The notes below the pieces were generated by a model that did no database searches, had not been told where the DNA came from, and worked only from the letters and a program-made list of their open reading frames with translations. This document shows, piece after piece, positions 32,512 to 32,987 of a stretch of 32,987 nucleotides of DNA. Numbering within the stretch: position 1 is the stretch's first letter; the number at the start of each line of letters is the position of its first letter. This DNA is from Lachnospiraceae bacterium. GTDB taxonomy: Bacteria > Bacillota > Clostridia > Lachnospirales > Lachnospiraceae. A program made the translations under genes and the position numbers. Location of the stretch: NCBI GenBank assembly GCA_028692975.1, contig JAQUWF010000030.1, positions 1 to 32,987 of the forward strand, given 5' to 3'.

Positions 32512-32987
32512 ATGTCATATACACCATTGCCAATCGGGATTGATGATTTTGCTGATATGATTGAAAAAGAATATTACTATGTAGATAAAACATGGTTTAT
32601 TAAAGAACTGCTGGATAAAAAGGGAAAGGTGAACTTGTTCATCAGGCCGAGGCGTTTTGGGAAAACTCTGAATATGAGCATGTTGAAATGTTTCTTTGAG
32701 GTTCCAGAAGATGGCAAGAGCAATCGAGAACTTTTTACAGGATTGAAGATCATGGAGGCAGGGGAACGATACACCAAAGAGCAGGAACAGTATCCGGTGA
32801 TCATGCTGACGTTGAAATCTGCGAAACAACCGGATTTTGCCATGGCATATGCAAGTCTGATAGATGATATTGGACGGGAATATGACCGCCATAATAACGT
32901 CCTTCAGTCAGCGGCAATATCGGAAGCTGACAAAGAAAAATTCATACAGATAAGAGATCGGAAGGCAGAACGGATAGATTATGCAAA
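32512..32987 (+). CDS. AAA-ATPase-like / PD-(D/E)XK family protein, N-terminal part (3' truncated by window edge)
   Basis: The frame is open to the end of the window; 158 codons are visible. The start MSYTPLPIGIDDFADMIEKE and YYYVDKTWFIKELLDKKGKV, followed by NLFIRPRRFGKTLNMSMLKC, is the hallmark of the AAA-ATPase-like family (PF09820), whose P-loop is RPRRFGKT and whose C-terminus usually carries a DUF1703 PD-(D/E)XK nuclease-like domain that lies outside this window. ATG 32512 has GGAGGG 7 nt upstream; an in-frame ATG at 32497 lacks a site. These proteins occur in many copies in Lachnospiraceae and Bacteroidetes. Their function is poorly known. Confidence 0.9.
   Translation, partial: MSYTPLPIGIDDFADMIEKEYYYVDKTWFIKELLDKKGKVNLFIRPRRFGKTLNMSMLKCFFEVPEDGKSNRELFTGLKIMEAGERYTKEQEQYPVIMLTLKSAKQPDFAMAYASLIDDIGREYDRHNNVLQSAAISEADKEKFIQIRDRKAERIDYA

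Noticed and set aside
1-32987. tRNA, rRNA, insertion sequences or integrase attachment sites
   Set aside because: None was found in the gaps between genes; no transposase or integrase motifs were seen.

Overview
The window looks like a chromosome segment of a low-to-mid GC Gram-positive gut clostridium, most likely Lachnospiraceae. The grounds are strong AGGAGG-type ribosome binding sites, lipoprotein signals, a sugar ABC importer without its own ATPase, a YesM/YesN-type two-component system, an ECF sigma/DUF4179 pair, a UmuC-YolD pair and MgtA-type ATPases. Every convincing gene reads left to right; long reverse-strand frames are shadows of forward genes. Species cannot be fixed from the sequence alone.

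Layout. (1) 1-12310 is a carbohydrate-use region: the 3' end of a cellobiose-phosphorylase-like gene, a domain-inverted family 3 beta-glycosidase, an ABC importer (lipoprotein binding protein plus two permeases), then a terminator, a new promoter and a three-gene sensing unit (membrane-anchored binding protein, histidine kinase, AraC-type response regulator). A methyltransferase gene follows. (2) 13089-14390 is a more AT-rich patch. It holds an intergenic stretch with a well-formed minus-strand promoter followed by a short structured sequence (candidate small RNA), then a lipoprotein with all the motifs of a class D beta-lactamase and a clear terminator. (3) 14524-16302 is an ECF sigma factor and its presumed DUF4179 anti-sigma, ending in a strong terminator. 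(4) 16335-18248 is a TetR regulator translationally coupled to a CPA2-type cation/proton antiporter, under a near-consensus promoter embedded between two copies of an 18-bp operator-like repeat. (5) 18297-20369 is a LexA-box-controlled translesion polymerase with a YolD partner. (6) 20413-21102 is a membrane-bound XRE regulator. (7) 21118-27483 is a magnesium-transport locus: MgtA-type ATPase, receiver-less OmpR-type DNA-binding protein, second MgtA-type ATPase and a 50-residue single-span membrane protein, with a tandem 11-bp repeat/hairpin in front of the second ATPase gene. An HxlR regulator and terminator follow. (8) 28092-30124 is an AT-rich two-gene unit with an SMC/OLD-like ATPase and a RloB-like protein, a probable anti-phage or accessory system. 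(9) 30125-32987 is a run of small, mostly unrecognised membrane and regulatory genes, ending in a truncated AAA-ATPase-like gene.

The points most worth following are the minus-strand candidate RNA near 13110-13177, the magnesium locus with its microprotein and repeat/hairpin, the class D beta-lactamase-like lipoprotein, the RloA/RloB-like pair, and a hairpin family that seems to recur at three intergenic sites.
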